Shown here: piece after piece, positions 34,699 through 45,700 of the stretch
Layout: every line of letters begins with the position of its first letter
Position numbering within the stretch: position 1 is the first letter of the stretch
Origin: JAGGTJ01 sp964457545
Lineage (GTDB): Bacteria; Desulfobacterota; DSM-4660; Desulfatiglandales; Desulfatiglandaceae
Length of the DNA stretch: 64,000 nucleotides
Assembly: GCA_964457545.1 (NCBI GenBank)
Contig: CAYWEN010000002.1
Coordinates: 14,279 to 78,278 of the forward strand
Reading direction: 5' to 3'
The notes under the pieces: generated by a model
The model's database searches: none
What the model was told of the DNA's origin: nothing
Seen by the model: only the letters and a program-made list of their open reading frames with translations
Made by a program: the position numbers and the translations under genes

Positions 34699-36525
34699 CT
34701 ATTCTACGGTTACGCTCTTTGCCAGATTTCTTGGTTTGTCAATATTCCTTTTTAAAAAATTGGCGCAGTAATATGCAAGCAGTTGGCAGGGGATAACTGT
34801 CAGGACAGGATACAAAAAATCCAGGGATGGAGGCACCTCAATTACATCATCCGCTATTTCTTTCAATCTCTCATCTCCCTCTGTAACAATGGCTATTACA
34901 GGGCCTTTTCTGCTCTTGATTTCCTGAATATTATTTACCATCTTGTCATGCATATCATCCTTTGGGGCAATGGCTACTGTAGGCATGTCCGGATTAATAA
35001 GGGCAATGGGGCCGTGCTTCATTTCCCCTGCTGCGTAGCCCTCTGCGTGGATATAAGATACCTCTTTCAGTTTTAAAGCCCCTTCCATGGCTATTGGATA
35101 GTTGAACTTCCTGCCTATAAACAGCCAGTTAGGGCAAGTATGGTATTTCTCTGCAATTGCCTGGATATGGTTTGCCTGTGCCAGGACATTTTGAACCAGG
35201 TCCGGGAGTAGCATAAGCCCCCTTATTGCCTCAAGGCCTTCTGTCAGGGAAAGGGTTTGATGCCGTCCTATCAGCAGGGCTATCAGAGTCAGAATTATAA
35301 GCTGTGAGGTAAAAATCTTGGTTGATGCCACTCCGATTTCCGGGCCTGCATGATTGTATACCCCTGCGTCGGTCTCTCTTGCAATTGAGCTGCCCACTAC
35401 GTTTACAATTCCCAAAAGACTTGCGCCTTTTCTCCTTGCCTCTTTTATGGCTGCCAGTGTATCTGCTGTTTCTCCTGACTGGCTCAGTGCTATTATAAAG
35501 GTGTTTGGAGGAAAGTTGAACTTGCGGTATCTGAATTCGGATGCAAGTTCGATTTCCACATCTATTTCTGTCAGCTTTTCAAAACAGTATCTTCCGACAT
35601 GTCCTGCATAATATGATGTGCCGCATGCAACAATTACTATGTGGCGGCAACCCTTTAATTTTTCCCATACGGGCATTATACCGCCAAGTTTGGGCACTCC
35701 TTCACTTGGTTCAAGGCGGCCTCTTATAGCATTTTCTATTGTGGCAGGCTGTTCGAATATCTCTTTAAGCATAAAGTGGGGGAAGCCGTTCAGCTCTGTA
35801 TCCTCTGCAGACCACTCCACTGTTTCAGTATGTCTTTCCACCCGTTTTGCCTGGGCAGTGGAGATGTTAAAACCGTCCATGGTTAACGTGGCAAGCTCAT
35901 TGTCTTTCAGGTGAACGACCTTCTTTGTATAACGTACCATTGCAGATATGTCAGAGGCTGCAAAATAACCGCTGTCACTAACACCTATAACAAGCGGACT
36001 TCCCCTTCTTGCAACAACAATTTCTTCCGGGGCATCCTGGTGTATGACAGCCAGTCCGAATGTCCCTTCCACTTCAGACATAACGGTTCTTACCGCCTTG
36101 TTGAGATCTCCGTTAAAATGTTTTGCAATCAGATGGGCAAGGACCTCGGTGTCTGTGTCAGAGACAAAGACCACGCCATTTTTCTCAAGATTCTTCTTCA
36201 GATTATAGTAATTTTCTATGATTCCGTTGTGTATGACAAAGAGCTTCTTTTCCTGATCCGTCTGTGGATGGGCATTGTTTTCTGTTGGTTCACCATGGGT
36301 AGCCCATCTTGTATGTCCTATTCCTGTATGTCCTTCCATCTTTCTGCCATTTAGTTTGGCTTCAAGTTCTGTAATCTTGCCTACTGCCTTGCAGCATTCG
36401 ATTCTGTCTCCATTGTGCACGGCTATGCCTGCAGAATCATAACCCCTGTATTCAAGCTGTTTAAGGCCTTCTATAAGTATCTGTTTGGCAGGTTTTTTTC
36501 CTATGTAACAGACTATTCCACACAT
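34699..36525 (-). CDS. glmS: Glutamine-fructose-6-phosphate aminotransferase (isomerising)
   Basis: 608 residues, the standard length. N-terminal glutaminase starting MCGIVCYIG with nucleophile Cys2 after Met removal, and GHTRWATHGEPTENNAHP. The isomerase half has two SIS domains (ACGTSYYAGHVG, LSQSGETADTLAA) and the C-terminal KPRNLAKSVTVE signature. It makes glucosamine-6-phosphate for peptidoglycan and LPS. GAGGAAAA precedes the ATG. No glmS ribozyme is recognisable in the short upstream region, as expected outside Gram-positives. Confidence 0.97.
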   Translation of the reverse strand: MCGIVCYIGKKPAKQILIEGLKQLEYRGYDSAGIAVHNGDRIECCKAVGKITELEAKLNGRKMEGHTGIGHTRWATHGEPTENNAHPQTDQEKKLFVIHNGIIENYYNLKKNLEKNGVVFVSDTDTEVLAHLIAKHFNGDLNKAVRTVMSEVEGTFGLAVIHQDAPEEIVVARRGSPLVIGVSDSGYFAASDISAMVRYTKKVVHLKDNELATLTMDGFNISTAQAKRVERHTETVEWSAEDTELNGFPHFMLKEIFEQPATIENAIRGRLEPSEGVPKLGGIMPVWEKLKGCRHIVIVACGTSYYAGHVGRYCFEKLTEIDVEIELASEFRYRKFNFPPNTFIIALSQSGETADTLAAIKEARRKGASLLGIVNVVGSSIARETDAGVYNHAGPEIGVASTKIFTSQLIILTLIALLIGRHQTLSLTEGLEAIRGLMLLPDLVQNVLAQANHIQAIAEKYHTCPNWLFIGRKFNYPIAMEGALKLKEVSYIHAEGYAAGEMKHGPIALINPDMPTVAIAPKDDMHDKMVNNIQEIKSRKGPVIAIVTEGDERLKEIADDVIEVPPSLDFLYPVLTVIPCQLLAYYCANFLKRNIDKPRNLAKSVTVE

Positions 36526-36671
36526 GATATGTTTTCCTCTTCAAATTGATATACTGGAAGATGTTTTTGTTTAGGGGCATTTGTACGTTTGTCATTAATA
36601 AAGACTTTTATATTGCGTTTCCCCTTGTTTTACTTGTTCATTCCAGGCCCGGGCACTGCGGAAAAGGACAT

Positions 36672-37949
36672 TTATGAACGTATGATATCTGTTCCACCCA
36701 TATATGGCCTTAAAGGTTCAGGAACCATTATGCTGCCGTCAGGCTGTTGACAGTTCTCCATTATAGCTACTACGGTTCTTCCTATTGCAAGGCCGGAACC
36801 ATTCAGTGTGTGTACCAGGGCCGTGCCTTTTGCACCGCTTTTTCTGAATCGTATATTTGCCCTTCGTGACTGGAAATCAAGAAAATTGCTGCATGATGAT
36901 ATCTCCCTGTAAAGGTTTTGACCTGGCAGCCATACCTCGAGGTCATAGGTTTTGGCGGATGAAAAACCAAGATCACCTGTGCACAGGGTTACCACGCGGT
37001 AGGGAAGATTGAGGCGCTGCAGGATGTCCTCTGCATCGTTTGTCAGGTTTTCAAGTTCTTCCCATGAGTTGTCCGGATGTGAAAACTTGACCAGTTCCAC
37101 CTTGTTAAACTGGTGCTGCCGTATAAGACCTCTTGTATCTTTTCCATAGGAACCCGCCTCGGATCTGAAGCATGGCGTATAGGCAACATAGGAAACAGGG
37201 AGTTCATCCTCGTTAAGGATTTCTCCCCTGTGTATGTTTGTAACAGGAACCTCTGCAGTGGGTATTAGGTAAAGATCCCATCCTTCTATTTTAAAGAGAT
37301 CGTCTGCAAATTTTGGAAGCTGGCCTGTTGCAGTCATGCTTTCTGTATTAACGAGAAATGGCGGCAGGACTTCCCTGTATCCATGTTCTTTTGTATGTAT
37401 GTCCAGCATGAAGTTTATAAGCGCCCTTTCAAGTCTTGCTCCTGCACCTGTATAAATGGCAAACCTTGCCCCGGATATCTTTGCGGCGCGGGAAAAATCG
37501 AGAATGCCAAGCCGTTTTCCAAGCTCCCAGTGGGGCAGGGGTTTGAAGTCTGTCTTTGGAATGTCCCCTTTTATTCTCACTACGGTATTGTCTTTTTCAT
37601 CAGTTCCAACAGGGACTGATTCATGGGGGACATTGGGAAGAAGCATCATCAGTCTGTTAAACTCTTCCAGAATGTTTGAAAGCTCCTCATCCATTTTTTT
37701 TATGTCTGAGCCGAGCTCTTTCATCTCTGCAATACGTAATGATGCGTCTTTCTTGTTTTTTTTGAGAAGCGCTATTTCCTTGCTTATCCTGTTACGCCGG
37801 TGTCTGAGTTCCTCAAGTTCAGTCAGTATTGTCCTTCTTTGATTGTCAAGAGAAAAAAATCTTGCAATGTCAACATTATTGCAATTCCTGTTTGATAACA
37901 TCCTTTTGATTATTTCCGGGTTGTTTCTTGCAAATTTTATGTCCAGCAT
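36672..37949 (-). CDS. serS: Seryl-tRNA synthetase
   Basis: 425 residues. The N-terminal tRNA-binding coiled coil (about 30-100) is followed by the class II core: motif 2 (TPCFRSEAGSYGKDTRGLIR), HQFNKVELVKF, and motif 3 (LNGSGLAIGRTVVAIMENCQ). It charges tRNA-Ser and, indirectly, tRNA-Sec. It lies about 150 bases upstream of glmS on the same strand. No selenocysteine or T-box element is visible upstream. Confidence 0.97.
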   Translation of the reverse strand: MLDIKFARNNPEIIKRMLSNRNCNNVDIARFFSLDNQRRTILTELEELRHRRNRISKEIALLKKNKKDASLRIAEMKELGSDIKKMDEELSNILEEFNRLMMLLPNVPHESVPVGTDEKDNTVVRIKGDIPKTDFKPLPHWELGKRLGILDFSRAAKISGARFAIYTGAGARLERALINFMLDIHTKEHGYREVLPPFLVNTESMTATGQLPKFADDLFKIEGWDLYLIPTAEVPVTNIHRGEILNEDELPVSYVAYTPCFRSEAGSYGKDTRGLIRQHQFNKVELVKFSHPDNSWEELENLTNDAEDILQRLNLPYRVVTLCTGDLGFSSAKTYDLEVWLPGQNLYREISSCSNFLDFQSRRANIRFRKSGAKGTALVHTLNGSGLAIGRTVVAIMENCQQPDGSIMVPEPLRPYMGGTDIIRS

Positions 37950-38012
37950 AAGGGTGACTCCAGACTGTAATGGATATTAAGGTATGTTCGGAAAGTTAAC
38001 AAACATATAATC

Positions 38013-38151
38013 AGTTTCCATCCATAAACGGGGCAGATTGTTATAAGCCAGGGCCTGCAAAAGATTTTACTACAGGGATGTGTTTTTGTGATTGAAATCC
38101 GGGTATGACAGGAATATCGGCAAAAGGGTCATTTATGGGTACCTGGCAAAT
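38013..38151. repeat. Intergenic inverted-end repeat element, copy 7
   Basis: AGTTTCCATCCATAAACGGG at the left and TCATTTATGGGTACCTGGC at the right are the two family ends; the middle differs from the 24 kb copies. It occupies part of the 431-base gap between serS and resB, in which I see no gene. Confidence 0.65.
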
Positions 38152-38380
38152 GGTTTTATACTACGACAATGCTGTTATGGTCAAAGCTTTTTTCATTGTT
38201 TTTGTTATGTTTTCTCAGGATGGTTTGTCAGATTATGCTCAGAAGCAAACCGGTTGCGTTTTGCTGTTATAAGTGATAAATGTAGCTGACTTAAGATGTC
38301 TCTGTATTTTTTATGTCCATGAGCAGGCAGGATGTTCTGACTTCTGCCATATCGGTTCAATCCAGATAGAAGCTAACCCT

Positions 38381-39787
38381 ATGAATGAAACCATGAGTTG
38401 CGGTAGTAACAGAAAGTCCGGTCCCGGCATTTTCTGGAGATTTTTCAGCTCTGTCAAGTTGACTATTGTCCTTCTTATAATACTTGCTGTTGTATCTGTT
38501 ATAGGTACGGTAATTCCACAGAGAGAAGCGTCCATAGATTTTGCAATGGGTATGGATCCCAGGCTTTTTCAGATATTCATGTCTCTTGACCTGTTTGATA
38601 TATATCATTCCCTTCTGTTCAGAATTATCATCGGTTTTCTTGTCATGAACCTTGTTGTATGTTCTATTGACAGATTTCCTGTAACATGGAAGCTGTTTTC
38701 ACATATACCGTCTCCGGACAAATCCAGGGTGTTTGAGGGTATTTCCGGGGAGCAGACCTGCATCCTGTCTGGAAACAATAAAATAATCCTGGATCGTATT
38801 GAAAGATTCTTGCGTAAAAGATATGGAAGGGTTTTTTCAAAAAAGGGAGACAGTTACTCTTCATTTTTTGTGCAGACAGGACGGTTTTCCCGCTTTGGCG
38901 TTTATCTTGTGCATCTCAGTATACTTCTTATACTTGCAGGTGCACTTGCAGGTTCGTTGTTCGGGTTTGAGGGATATGTCAAGATTATTGAAGGTGACAA
39001 GACTGATAAAATTCTTACAAGAGGAAACAGACAGCAGAAAAAACTCGGATTTGATATTCGTTGCGACAAGTTTACTGTCAGTTATTATAAAAATGGAATG
39101 CCAAAGGAATACAAATCGGAACTTACCTTTATTGTTAATGGCAAAGAGGTTGAAAAGGGAACGCTTTTGGTCAATCACCCCTTGTATTTTAGAGGGATTA
39201 CCTTTTATCAGGCAAGTTACGGTACAATTCCGGGCAAGAAGATTCTGCTCAGGGCACTTGCAAACGGTAAATCCTTCAGTTTTTATGTTTCCCTGAAAGA
39301 TCATGTTCATTTGCCGGACAATGGGGCTGAATTGCATCTTGAAGATATAAGAGAGAATATTGCAGGTATAGGGCCTGCAGCGTTGATTTCAATCTTGCCC
39401 AAACATGGGAACAGGGTTTCCTTCTGGATATTTAAAAATCCCGGGTTGGCAAAATCGCGTCTTCCTGAACCCATGCTGAAGTCTTCAAAATTCAATCCCT
39501 CTGCATTCAGGCCATATACCTTTTTTCTTGAAGGTGTGAACACAGTTTGCTATACAGGGCTTCAGGTCAGCAAGGATCCCGGAGTGCCAATTGTCTGGGC
39601 GGGTTGTATCATCCTTGTAACTGGACTTTTTGTGACCTTTTTTATATCGCACAGACGCATATGGGTACGGGCAGAAAACCATAAAGGCGGTATCAGGTTA
39701 AGTGTTGCAGGTATGGCAAACAAGGATCCTGCAGGGCTTCATCGTTACCTGCTTAAACTGGTAAACAATATCAGGAAATATGTGTAG
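38381..39787 (+). CDS. resB: Cytochrome c biogenesis protein ResB (Ccs1)
   Basis: 468 residues from the ATG at MNETMS; in-frame starts before it have no support. Membrane helices at SSVKLTIVLLIILAVVSVIG, in SLLFRIIIGFLVMNLVVCS, in VYLVHLSILLILAGALAGS and near the C-terminus, with a large periplasmic part between the third and fourth. The N-terminal segment (SVKLTIVLL...GTVIPQ) is the ResB signature. With CcsB it delivers and attaches haem to apocytochromes c in system II. ccsB follows within about 60 bases. Confidence 0.93.
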   Translation: MNETMSCGSNRKSGPGIFWRFFSSVKLTIVLLIILAVVSVIGTVIPQREASIDFAMGMDPRLFQIFMSLDLFDIYHSLLFRIIIGFLVMNLVVCSIDRFPVTWKLFSHIPSPDKSRVFEGISGEQTCILSGNNKIILDRIERFLRKRYGRVFSKKGDSYSSFFVQTGRFSRFGVYLVHLSILLILAGALAGSLFGFEGYVKIIEGDKTDKILTRGNRQQKKLGFDIRCDKFTVSYYKNGMPKEYKSELTFIVNGKEVEKGTLLVNHPLYFRGITFYQASYGTIPGKKILLRALANGKSFSFYVSLKDHVHLPDNGAELHLEDIRENIAGIGPAALISILPKHGNRVSFWIFKNPGLAKSRLPEPMLKSSKFNPSAFRPYTFFLEGVNTVCYTGLQVSKDPGVPIVWAGCIILVTGLFVTFFISHRRIWVRAENHKGGIRLSVAGMANKDPAGLHRYLLKLVNNIRKYV

Positions 39788-39847
39788 TATGCAGGGATGC
39801 AGTCTGGTCCGTTTTTATGTGTCTTAAGAACAAGGGACAGCCGTGTT

Positions 39848-40693
39848 ATGACCAGTTCTATGATATTAAGTTATGTAACCTTTGTATATTTTACCGGTTT
39901 TATCCTCTATCTTCTTATGATGGTTATGGGTAAAAAAGCCTTTGGGACGGCTGCAACACTTGTATCCTTGGCAGGTCTTGTCGCCCATTCCATAGGCATT
40001 GTGTTAAGATGGACGGAGTCGTACAGGCTGGGTATTGGTCATGCCCCCTTGTCCAATCTTTACGAATCTCTTATATTTTTTTCATGGGCAGTTACTTTTT
40101 TTTATCTTGTTGTGGAGTGGCGAACAAAAAACCGTGTTATTGGTACCTTTGTCATACCTATTTCCTTTCTGGCCCTGGCCTATGCATCATTTTCACCGTC
40201 TGTAAACAGCCGGATTCAGCCGCTGGTGCCGGCCCTGAAAAGCAATTGGCTTATTGCTCATGTGATAACATGTTTTTTTTCCTATGCTGCTTTTGCACTG
40301 TCTTTTGGCCTGAGTATTATCTATCTTGTCAAGTTAAAGAACGTAAATACGGGCAGAACAAGTCCCTTTCTGAATCGAATCCCGGACTGCAGACTTTTGG
40401 ATGAGCTTAATTACCAGATGGTTATCATAGGATTTCTTATGCTGACACTGGGGATTGTTACAGGCTCGGTCTGGGCACATTCTGCATGGGGAACATACTG
40501 GGGATGGGATCCAAAGGAGACATGGTCGCTTATTACCTGGCTTATTTATGCCTCTGTAATTCATGTGCGTGTGGCAAGAGGTTGGGAGGGTAAACGAACT
40601 GCTGTTTTGTGTATTGTAGGGTTTGCATGTGTGCTTTTTACGTATTTTGGCGTAAATTATCTTGCCGGACTCCACAGTTATGCCAAGTCATAA
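39848..40693 (+). CDS. ccsB: Cytochrome c biogenesis protein CcsB (CcsA/ResC family)
   Basis: 281 residues from the ATG after AAGGGACAG. About eight membrane helices with the tryptophan-rich haem-handling motif WGTYWGWDPKETWSLITW and conserved histidines (GIGHAPLSNLYES; VIHVR). It is the haem-channel partner of ResB in system II cytochrome c maturation. The resB-ccsB pair implies several c-type cytochromes, consistent with respiratory anaerobic metabolism. Confidence 0.95.
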   Translation: MTSSMILSYVTFVYFTGFILYLLMMVMGKKAFGTAATLVSLAGLVAHSIGIVLRWTESYRLGIGHAPLSNLYESLIFFSWAVTFFYLVVEWRTKNRVIGTFVIPISFLALAYASFSPSVNSRIQPLVPALKSNWLIAHVITCFFSYAAFALSFGLSIIYLVKLKNVNTGRTSPFLNRIPDCRLLDELNYQMVIIGFLMLTLGIVTGSVWAHSAWGTYWGWDPKETWSLITWLIYASVIHVRVARGWEGKRTAVLCIVGFACVLFTYFGVNYLAGLHSYAKS

Positions 40694-40718
40694 GCCTGTT
40701 TTTCTGATCCATCCGCTT

Positions 40719-41648
40719 TTACAGGTTGATTACTGTCCCTTCCCTGGCAAAAAAGGTTTTTGCCGATCCGTTCTGAAAGCCATTGCAATACCACTCTGCC
40801 ATATCGTCAATTTGTGCGTCGGTCCTTACAGGGTCATGGTGAAACAGGGCTAACTGTCTGACCCCTGCCCGGTTTGCTGCCTTGATGGCATATTCACAGG
40901 ATGAATGCCCCCAGCCTTTTTTGGAAGAATTATATTCTTTTTCTGTATATTGGGCGTCATAGATAAGCAGATCAGCCCCTTTGAAAAAATTTGCAAGTTT
41001 CATGTTCTGTTCTTTTGCCACCTGTTCACCTTCCATGGCCGTTTTTCTGTCATATTGCGGATCATTGGGATCAGTGGCAAATACATTAATGAACGGCTCT
41101 GTGTCATATGCTGTACACACGGTTTTGCCCTGGTACTGAAAACAGTATCCAAGGCATAAAATAGGATGGTTGAGATACTTGGTATGGAGCATGATTCCAT
41201 CTCCAAGATCAAAGGAACCTTCTTTGAGGTCAATATATTCTATGTCTGCGGCCAGTTCTGTCTGTCTGACGGGAAAATATCGGTAGGTCAGCTGCCCTCC
41301 CACTATGTTTTCAAGTGTGTCATCCTCGAATGTTACAGGTCCATATACCTTGATCTTTGTTCCTGGAATGTATGCAGGGGCAAAAAACGGAAAGCCCATT
41401 ATATGGTCCCAGTGGGTATGGGAGAGAAATATTTCGGTGGTGAGATCCTTGTCGGGAAGGTCATTTGCCAGCATGTAATTGCCCAGTTCCCTTATTCCGG
41501 ATCCTGCATCAATTATAACAATCCTGTTCAGTTTATTGAATCTAAGTTCAATGCAGGCAGTGTTCCCGCCATATTTTACTGTTTCAGAACCAGGGCATGG
41601 AATGGATCCCCTGACGCCCCAGAATTTTACCATTATAGAATTGTCCAT
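40719..41648 (-). CDS. Metallo-beta-lactamase-fold hydrolase (RNase Z/PhnP-like)
   Basis: 309 residues; a second ATG five codons in (MVKFWGVRGS) may be the true start. The core is VRGSIPCPGSETVKYGGNTA, IIDAGSGIRELG, the metal motif LSHTHWDHIMGFPFF and HSSCEYAIKAANRAG. These blocks are shared by the family of MBL phosphodiesterases annotated as cAMP-phosphodiesterase or PhnP-like. The C-terminal part has a conserved LALFHHDP. The substrate is unknown. It converges with ccsB. Confidence 0.85.
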   Translation of the reverse strand: MDNSIMVKFWGVRGSIPCPGSETVKYGGNTACIELRFNKLNRIVIIDAGSGIRELGNYMLANDLPDKDLTTEIFLSHTHWDHIMGFPFFAPAYIPGTKIKVYGPVTFEDDTLENIVGGQLTYRYFPVRQTELAADIEYIDLKEGSFDLGDGIMLHTKYLNHPILCLGYCFQYQGKTVCTAYDTEPFINVFATDPNDPQYDRKTAMEGEQVAKEQNMKLANFFKGADLLIYDAQYTEKEYNSSKKGWGHSSCEYAIKAANRAGVRQLALFHHDPVRTDAQIDDMAEWYCNGFQNGSAKTFFAREGTVINL

Positions 41649-41695
41649 AACTTTTTGCTTGTTGTAGCCGGTCTTGATGTTTTTTTACGGGATCA

Positions 41696-42586
41696 TCAAT
41701 TTGATATTTCCAGAAAAACGCTCGCCTTTTCTATTTCTTTTTGCACGATATTGTTAAGTTTGCTGAAAGATTCCTCTGAAAAACCTGCTTCTTCAATCAT
41801 GTCCTGCATACCGGAGGTGTCCGGATAATCATCTCCGGCAGACCCTGTTTTAAGGATGTAGGAGTATGTGTTGGCGATAGCCACAATCCTTAAAATATCC
41901 ATATGTTCTTTATTGCTTTCCCATACTGTATGGTGGCAGGCAAGGACAGAAGAGATTGTTTCATCGAGCCGCCATTTTTTGGCTATCATCTTTCCAACCA
42001 TGGTGTGGTCTGTTTTCATGATTCTTTTTTCTGCAACCGGAAGTGGTATCTGCTCTTCTTTGACCAAATTCACTACGGCGGAATAGTCTTCAGCAAAATA
42101 ATTGCTTAAAAGAATCTTACCCAAATCATGCAACAAGCCTGCCATAAAATACTGGTCACGTTGTATGAAGGGAACTTCGTTGATTTCAGCCAGTAGTTTT
42201 GAGATTACTCCAACGCTCAGGGAGTGAAGCCAAAAGGCATTTATATCAAGAGCGAAATTGGTTTTTAGGGATTTTGTATGAATGGCATCCATAATAGCTG
42301 TGCTTAATGCCAAATTTTTGACTGTATTTATGCCAAGCATAATAATTGCCCGGGTAAGGGATGTGATCTGGTGAGGCAGGGAATAGAAGGCGGAATTTAC
42401 CAGTTTCAGAACCTTTGCAGTCAGTACGGGATCAAGGGATATTACCCTGTTAAGGTCATTGGGAGATGTGTTCGGATTGTTGCAGACCTCGGTTACTTTC
42501 ATGGCTGTTGTAGAAAGACTTGGCATTCGATCTATATACTTCTTGATACGTTTTTCCTTTAATTCATCTGTTGTATAAGGATCCAT
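41696..42586 (-). CDS. HDOD-domain protein
   Basis: 296 residues from the ATG after GAAAGG; upstream in-frame starts have no ribosome site. The HDOD core is clear: MPSLSTTAMKVTEVCNNPNT, ISLDPVLTAKVLKLVNSAFY, then ITSLTRAIIMLGINTVKNLA and GLLHDLGKILLSNYF. HDOD proteins are relatives of HD phosphohydrolases that act in signalling, often lacking or modifying the catalytic site. Here HDLGK is intact, so hydrolysis is possible. There is no receiver or GGDEF domain. Confidence 0.88.
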   Translation of the reverse strand: MDPYTTDELKEKRIKKYIDRMPSLSTTAMKVTEVCNNPNTSPNDLNRVISLDPVLTAKVLKLVNSAFYSLPHQITSLTRAIIMLGINTVKNLALSTAIMDAIHTKSLKTNFALDINAFWLHSLSVGVISKLLAEINEVPFIQRDQYFMAGLLHDLGKILLSNYFAEDYSAVVNLVKEEQIPLPVAEKRIMKTDHTMVGKMIAKKWRLDETISSVLACHHTVWESNKEHMDILRIVAIANTYSYILKTGSAGDDYPDTSGMQDMIEEAGFSEESFSKLNNIVQKEIEKASVFLEISN

Positions 42587-42777
42587 TTTGTTGCCTTTCA
42601 TACATCCGGAAAGAAACAGCATTCTTCTTTGCAATCAGGTCAGAAAAGTCTTTCTGCTGTTTTTTGTTGATCTGTTACAAGACAGGCTGTCTGAATCTGT
42701 CAGTCATTCCTTGCTGAAACAGCAGCAAACAGACACTGTCAATTTGCATATCCAATGATTTTTTTCGTGTGGAGTTT

Positions 42778-45700
42778 TCATGAAATCCTTATGTTGTCCC
42801 CGACAATCTGTTTGATTTCCTTTATAAAACTGTTGCACGGCAGTACGTTAAAACGGTCTCCTGCCCTTACGTGAACATATCTGCTGTCAGACAGTCTGAT
42901 TGTAAAGATCAGTTTGCTGTCTCCGCGGAATCTGAAAGTTATATCCTGCAGGTGTTCCAGCAAATTTTTTGAAATACTTGCCTCGTCAAGCATGAGTTCA
43001 ACAGATTTGATGCCCTGTTGTCTCATCTCTTCCAGTGTAGCAACCTTTTGTCCAATAACCTTGAATGTTTTGGCATCATCAGTGTGCTCAAAAGTTCCTG
43101 TAAGAAGTATTGGTTCTTCACTGCTCAATATATGGGAAAACTGGTTGAATGTGTCCGGAAAAAATATTGCCTCTACTGAACCTGTCATATCTTCAAGAGA
43201 TATGATTCCCATCCTGTCTCCACGTTTGGTTCTTTTTAGTGTAAGTTTGCTTACAATTCCGGCAAGCCTTACTGTAGTTTTATCGGATATTCCTGCAAGA
43301 TCTTGAATGGTACAGGAAACCAATCTTTCAATTTCCTTGCCAAACCTTAACAGCGGGTGGCCTGTGATGTAGAACCCCAATGCCTCTTTTTCCCTTTTGA
43401 GTTTTTCCTGTTCACTCCATTCGTCTGTTTCAGGCAGATCAAACAGTTCACTTCCTGTGCCATCTGAAAGGTCTAAGGCCTCGAACATGCTGAGCTGGTT
43501 AGGATTATGGTTTGCTCCGCAAAATCGTATGATGTTGTCAAGAGCACCAAAAAGTCTGGATCTGTGTATGCCTGTGAAATCCATGGCACCACACTGTATC
43601 AGTCCTTCAAGCACCCTTTTGTTGACCTTTGAAGACCCAAGACGCATACAGAAATCAAAAAGATTTTCAAACGGGCCGGATCTGTTTCTTTCATCAATAA
43701 TAAGTTCAACGGCCTTAATGCCGACATTCTTGATTGCTGCCAGGCCAAAACGTATTTTTCCCTCGACCACGGTAAAATCAGCCTGACTTTCGTTAATGTC
43801 AGGGGGCAGTATCTCTATGCCCATTTCATGGCATTCAGCAATGTTTTTTATGGTCTTGTCCTGATTGCCCATATCCTGGGTCATAAGGGCAGCCATGTAC
43901 TGAACAGGGTAATGGGCCTTCAGATAGGCTGTTTGGTATGCGATCATGGCGTAGGCTGCAGAGTGGGATTTGTTGAAGCCGTAACCGCCGAATTTTTCAA
44001 TTAATGCAAACAGGTTGTCGGCCTTTTTACGGGGAATGCCATTTTTTTCTGCACCTGAGATAAATCTTTCCCTGTGTTTTGCCATGACCTCAGGTTTCTT
44101 TTTACCCATAGCCTTTCGCAGCTCATCTGCTTCTCCCATGGAATAGCTGGCAAGTATCTGCGCTATTTTCATGACCTGTTCCTGATAAAGTATCACACCA
44201 TAGGTTTCTTTCAGGACAGGTTCAAGCTGAGGAAAAAAGTAATTGATCCTGGTTTCACCATGCTTTCCCCTTATAAAATCATCCACCATATTGCTTCCAA
44301 GTGGCCCTGGCCTGTACAGTGCAACCATACCAACAAGGTCCTTGAACACCTCTGGTGCAAGTCTCCGCAGATAATCTTTCATTCCGGCGCTTTCCAGCTG
44401 AAACACCCCTGTTGTCTTTCCGTCACTGCATAAAAGATAGGTGGCTTCGTCATCAAGGGGGATCTGGTTGATGTCTATTGCAACGCCAGTACTCTGTTCT
44501 ATCAGATCAAGGGCATGTTTTATGACGGTCAGGGTTTTCAGACCAAGAAAGTCAAATTTGATCAGACCAAGCTGTTCAATCCTGTCCATGGTAAACTGGG
44601 TCATTATTTCACCATGGCTGCCTTTAAACAGGGGGAGATACTCCACAAGAGGCCTGTCTGATATTACCACTCCAGAGGCATGGGTAGATGCGTGTCTTGT
44701 TATACCCTCAAGTTTCCGGGAAATCTTCAGCAGTCTTTTTATGGATTCATCCTCTGCTTCGAGGTTCTTTAACTCGTCGTCGTTCTTTATGGCATCTTCA
44801 AGTTTTATTCCCGGTCCCTCCGGTATCATCTTGGCAATACGATCCACCTTTTTAAGAGGAATATTAAGGGCGCGGCCTACATCTCTTATAACACCTCTTG
44901 CCTTCATGCTTCCAAAGGTAATTATCTGCCCTACATTGTCATGACCGTATTTGTCGGCAACATATCTGATAACCTCATCCCTGCCGTTTATGCAAAAATC
45001 AATGTCAATATCAGGCATGGAAATACGCTGAGGATTGAGAAATCTTTCAAAGAGAAGTCCATACTCTATGGGGTCAATATTGGTAATATTGAGGCAGAAT
45101 GCTACGAGGGATCCTGCTGCTGATCCTCTCCCCGGACCAACGGGGATATTGTGCTGTTTTGCATATCTGATGAAATCTGCAACAATAAGAAAATAACCGG
45201 CAAAGCCCATGTTTTGCAGGGTTTCCAGTTCAAAATCCAGCCTCTGTCTGTATGTCCTGACAAGTTGTTCAGGCAGGTTGCCTTTTTTTTCTTTTAACTG
45301 TGCCAACCGCAGTTCAAGTCCTTCCTTTGCATTTTCAGCAAGAATCTCTTCAAGGGTTTTTGAGCTCTCGACATGGAATTTTGGATATTTGTATTTGGCA
45401 AATTCCATGTTATAATTGCACATATCAGCAACCATAGCGGTGTTTTTTATAGCGTCATCATAACCTGGCATGGCATCTGCCATTTCCTCGTAACTTTTGA
45501 AGTAGAATTCGTCAGATGGAAACCTGAGTCTTTTTTCATCGTCTATGGTTTTGCCTGTCTGAATACACAGAAGTACATCATGTGCCTCTGAATCCTCCCT
45601 GTCCAGGTAATGGCAGTCATTTGTCGCAACAAGAGGAATGGACAGTTCTTCAGATATTTCCCTGAGTCCCTGGTTGACCATGATCTGCTCAGGCATCTTG

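Noticed and set aside
36526..36671. glmS ribozyme upstream of glmS
   Set aside because: The ribozyme core is not visible and the region is too short.
43397..43786. Long frames antisense to dnaE, clc and other genes
   Set aside because: They mirror the codon pattern of the true genes and show serine- and leucine-rich shadow composition.
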